From Melieria omissa (Eukaryota > Arthropoda > Insecta > Diptera > Ulidiidae): a stretch of 64,000 nucleotides of DNA. The notes beneath the pieces are model-generated. The model ran no database searches. It worked only from the letters and a program-made list of their open reading frames with translations, and was not told the DNA's origin. Below are positions 61,501 to 64,000 of this stretch, in pieces. The stretch lies in the NCBI GenBank assembly GCA_963971225.1, contig OZ020267.1, forward strand, positions 149,881,927 to 149,945,926, read 5' to 3'. Position 1 is the stretch's first letter; every line of letters begins with the position of its first letter. Position numbers and translations under genes: made by a program.

Positions 61501-62908
61501 ACCGTGAATGTGCAGCAAAGCTGGCTTTTTGCGTTATGCGAAGGTAGCTACACAGGAGCGATTTGCCAATTCCACCCACTCCCCGTTTTGCTGCATGTTG
61601 AGTTGAATTTAGTTTGCAGAGTTGTAGCTGCTCACTTAGTTACTTTCGTTGCTGCGCATCTTCCAGTTAGCATTTCTTAATTTCTATCAATTTCCATTAC
61701 CGCTCCACACATTTTGCCTCGCTACTTCGGACATTGCATGTGCTCGTTCGAAACGCTCTGAAACGTTTCACTGATTGGCATTTATTTGTTTTTATTTCCA
61801 GGCACCGCCACGCAGATACGCCCCATTGAAGAGGTATCCGATGCACAAACGAAAATCGAACCAGCCGAGAATTTGCTTGCCACGCACACGCTCGCACCGC
61901 ATCTGCCCGTTGCCGCACGGCAATCGCTGTCCGGCGAGAGCACCGGCAAATACAAGTGGCTGTCGCTGTTTGTGATTGTGCTGCTGTGCTTCTTGATTGT
62001 ACTAAATGTGATATTACTACTTAAGCTGTGGAAGCTGGAAGAGCGCATCGAGGAGGATGTGAGCAGTCGTGCGCGCATGCCCGATCTGGCATCACTCAAG
62101 TGAGTCTATCTTCATTGCTTCTGGCAAAAGCAATTCTGTGGTCAAAAGCAGTAATCGCTTCAGTCTAAAGGAAGTTGCTAGCACCCTTAACTCAGTGATG
62201 TCTTAACCCATTTTCGGCCGCTGGTCGATTTTTCGACCAGCCACTGTGAAGGAGAGTAGCTCTGCACTTAGACATTATATCTTTGAACTTTCGATGCATA
62301 AAATAGCTTTGGTCTTCTGGTAACCCCTCGAAATAATAATTTTTTTTTTAAAAGATAAATTTAGATATGTTGGCGAAGGCACGAGAAAAAGCGTTTTTTT
62401 AGTCATATTTTGAATATTCTGGAAAATATATAACCTTTTCAAATTATTGATTTATTATTGACTATTTACGAAGCCTAAAGACCAAATTACCACAATCAAT
62501 TGATATACATAAGCTTATGAAAATATTTTTAACCCTTCAGCACCGCGTACTTTTCAGTGGTCGAAAAATCGACTATTGGCTAGAAGTCGTCATGTATGTA
62601 CATATGTAAGCCAACAATTTAGATGGGTTAAGTCAACTTAAGCGTTTATTGTTTGTGACCACAGAATTTATGAATTTTTAACAAATCACTAAACAATCAT
62701 GATTTCCAGGCAATTACCAAATACACATCAGGAATGGATGGAGTTGTTGCGTCAGCAGGAAATCCTACACGAGACCGAGCTGAAGAAATGGCACAAAGTG
62801 CTGCAAACTGCCATTGAATTGTTGAAAAAGGTGAGCGTTGTGTGTCAGACCATTTACAATAGCGACAAACTAACCCAGCAAATCGAACACATTGACGATG
62901 AGCTTTAG
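49572..62908 (+). CDS. GramD1B: Aster/GRAMD1-type ER sterol transfer protein (GRAM + VASt + TM)
   Basis: Nine exons: 49572-49840, 56600-57086, 58945-59161, 59270-60305, 60361-60613, 60672-60802, 60867-61063, 61802-62099 and 62710-62908. Phases join without a stop, about 1,028 residues. Residues 1-300 are Ser/Thr/Asn/Gln-rich and disordered. The GRAM domain (about 303-412) has FKKLFKEVPSDERLIVDYSC, ILVQGRLYVSQNYVCFHANI and KDVTSITKEKTALVIPNAIS. A 240-residue Ser/Gly/Asn linker follows. The VASt domain (about 670-850) starts FVATAECTSAHEGRQLMHTI and ends in the SIWGVVKGFIEKNTWAGLED region. One membrane segment (about 916-938, WLSLFVIVLLCFLIVLNVIL) precedes a short coiled, luminal C-terminus. 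Aster proteins sit in the ER, bind plasma-membrane lipids by GRAM at contact sites and carry sterol by VASt. Intron 1 is 6.8 kb and transposon-laden. Alternative first exons cannot be excluded. Confidence 0.9.
51680..52270 (-). mobile_element. Deleted mariner-like element with transposase N-terminus
   Basis: A perfect 19-bp inverted repeat (GGGTGTTTTTTTTAGAGGT) bounds the element, and TA flanks each side (51678-51679, 52271-52272). On the minus strand MNRLTKEQRLQIVQIYFENN and FIRLTMGRFRTTF form an HTH DNA-binding region. The frame then jumps to a short C-terminal-like end (RASRGTTCPKSYLNINGIKL), so the catalytic core is deleted. It lies in GRAMD1 intron 1. Confidence 0.85.
53794..54629. mobile_element. 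Non-autonomous hAT element with CCGATTAATCGG subterminal repeats
   Basis: Ends TAGAGTCCTACCGAT and inverted TAGAGTTCGACCGAT. Octamers ATAAACTT (53786-53793) and AGAAACTT (54630-54637) are an 8-bp target duplication with one change. GGCCGATGCCGATTAATCGG-like motifs repeat several times inside each end, as in hAT subterminal binding sites. The 836-bp interior has no transposase. It lies in GRAMD1 intron 1. Confidence 0.82.
54734..56014 (+). mobile_element. Tc1/mariner-superfamily element, DD37E type
   Basis: Inverted ends AAGGACTGCGTCGAATAAAA (54735 on) and inverted AAGGAGTGCGTCGAATAAAA (to 56014) continue for about 31 bases with two mismatches. TA lies before the left end; the right-hand TA is shifted or mutated. 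At about 1.28 kb this is near full length. A broken transposase fills the interior. The element ends about 180 bases before the candidate cassette exon at 56195. Confidence 0.8.
54870..55878 (+). pseudogene. DD37E transposase, several frameshifts
   Basis: N-terminal HTH-like sequence (about 54880-55010) has a stop at about 55018. The first catalytic region ECYIMDDESYVLAEF is near 55290-55335. The C-terminal third (55468-55878) has CADLASCHYSKTAFEWFQRN and NPLNCPELRAIERYCSLVKR. I count 37 residues from the Asp of CADL to the Glu of RAIE, hence DD37E, a Tc1/mariner-related group known from insects. At least three frame breaks make it inactive. Confidence 0.8.
56195..56308 (+). other. Candidate cassette exon of the GRAMD1 gene
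   Basis: A pyrimidine-rich tract ending CTTGTAG precedes 56195, and a good donor (ACAG/GTAGGT) follows 56308. The 114-base segment is open in the frame set by exon 1 (phase 2 in, phase 2 out), so including or skipping it keeps the downstream frame. It would encode 38 residues: IKNNESSSSHQAAGDDKEQE, then an acidic Glu run and NVLYR. It may be an alternative exon; equally, a chance match in intron 1. Confidence 0.45.
62207..62627. mobile_element. TTAA-flanked MITE in the last GRAMD1 intron
   Basis: TTAA lies at 62203-62206 and 62628-62631, and the element starts CCCATTTTCGG and ends AGATGGG. Near each end a self-complementary motif occurs (GGTCGATTTTTCGACC and GGTCGAAAAATCGAC), followed or preceded by CACTG/CAGTG, so the two ends are inverted copies with drift. 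There is no coding frame. The TTAA site and CCC start fit piggyBac-type insertion. Confidence 0.65.
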
Positions 62909-64000
62909 TTGTAAAATTGTAAAATGCACACACACACAATTGTGAGAGATGAGAAACAGATGAACTAAAATGGTGACGGCAAGCTGTAACTAAACACAAC
63001 CCCAGTTATGCAATAACAACTGTTGTATACTTAAATGTCCTTGTTGATTAATGATTGTTGAGCTTATGTTTGGTTTTTACGACTAGGATGCGCATTGCCA
63101 CTTGACAAACTATAATCTAACAACATGCTACAGGCATATGAAATGTCATGTGTTTTGAAATTTAAGTGTAACTAATGTAGGAATCAGATTTTTATATACT
63201 ATGCCTAACTATTACTTGTACAACTTGTGTTATTTGCTTTTAGGTCTCACATGAATTTATATTTATTACTTGTTTACCATTAAAAATCATTGACTTTTTT
63301 ATTTGGCTGCACTTAATATACATTTTTGAAACTTGATGTGTATGAAAATAATTTATTTGTAATTCGTGAGGGGTTCAGCCATTGTGTAATGTCTCTAAAC
63401 GCGCACCTAACATGCAGTTTGGGCACTTATTGATTCATGTTTGCTTTTGTTTGCATTGAAATGGTTGCTACCACCTCTTTTCGTTGCTATTTAAATCTAA
63501 TACTTGCACATACTTTGCGCTTCTTCTACACATGCCACGCATTCCTGACCGACCGACCGTTCGGACATTGTGCTCGTTTCGTCTCTTTAGTCGTGTATCT
63601 TGAGTTCACTTAGTATGTCTGTGTATGCGTGTATGATTTTACTACATTAGTGTCGAAGGAGAACAACAGCAACAACAAGCTCGCTTACTTTATGTATCAT
63701 TTCAGACTGAAAAGACTTTGGCCGCACTCATGTTTCGTTAAGCCTTTTGGCATTTTTGCTTTGACAGACGAAGACAAACGCAAATGCGCTTAGTGCACAT
63801 TGTCTGCGCATCACGAAATTCCAACAACAAGTGGATGCTTTGGGCGCTCTTCATGATTCCTAGAAATTTCCCTGCAATCACAGCCGGTTGATTGCAAGTG
63901 CGAAAATTTGCCAATTTGCGCGGTATTAACTTTTCGTTTACCTCATAGCTGAATGACGATTTTCTTTAGTTGTTAGGGTCGCGGTGCATTTAGTTCTTGT
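62909..64000 (+). other. 3' UTR and downstream flank of the GRAMD1 gene
   Basis: A CA run follows the stop (62927-62938). No canonical AATAAA is seen in the first ~400 bases; ATTAAA at 63280-63285 is a possible weak signal. No further gene is supported up to the window end. Confidence 0.4.

Overview
The window reads as nuclear DNA of a higher dipteran. It is AT-rich and mostly non-coding, genes have short phase-consistent introns with GT..AG ends, and the insect transposon load is heavy (Tc1/mariner, hAT, PIF/Harbinger, TTAA-inserting elements, I-like LINEs, LTR relics). A DD41D 'rosa'-type mariner and the general composition suggest a tephritid-like fruit fly; that assignment is inference. 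I found no bacterial, organellar or complete viral gene.

Layout. Bases 1-37,600 hold no host protein gene that I can support. They hold tandem repeats (AT-rich minisatellite 195-970; ATTGATTTATTGAAAT-type array 2830-3115; (TAAAA)n 6310-6565; a 14-unit 88-bp array 10320-11567), a PIF/Harbinger element with MADF-like remnants (4623-6265), a decayed Tc1 element (6797-8433), three solo LTRs of one family (9609-9991, 31832-32254, 32269-32706), MITEs, a deleted mariner (15791-16532), and two LINE relics, one split by a DD41D mariner (27146-29530).

The gene cluster runs from 37.7 to 62.9 kb. In order: Cib2-type EF-hand protein (+, 37689-38516), OSTC oligosaccharyltransferase subunit (-, 39698-40208), PP2A activator PTPA (+, 40703-43497), a leucine-rich-repeat protein (+, 44390-46618, possibly to 46847), and an Aster/GRAMD1-type sterol transfer protein (+, 49572-62908). 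Cib2 and OSTC converge on a perfect 21-bp hairpin with AATAAA on both strands. OSTC and PTPA diverge from about 0.5 kb. The genes have unrelated housekeeping or signalling roles (calcium sensing, N-glycosylation, phosphatase activation, ER-plasma membrane lipid transfer), so I see no common pathway.

Transposons sit inside host introns: an I-like LINE in PTPA intron 3, a hAT-type MITE filling most of LRR-gene intron 1, and in the GRAMD1 gene a hAT element, a DD37E Tc1/mariner relative, a TA-flanked mariner fragment and a TTAA MITE. The most useful leads are a frame-neutral candidate cassette exon in the GRAMD1 gene (56195-56308), a His/Ser/Thr-rich open intron read-through in the same gene, the bidirectional poly(A) hairpin, the inverted pair of solo LTRs, and the Harbinger element carrying MADF and transposase remnants. 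Exon boundaries were assigned by eye from splice signals, reading phase and remembered family conservation; no database search was run.
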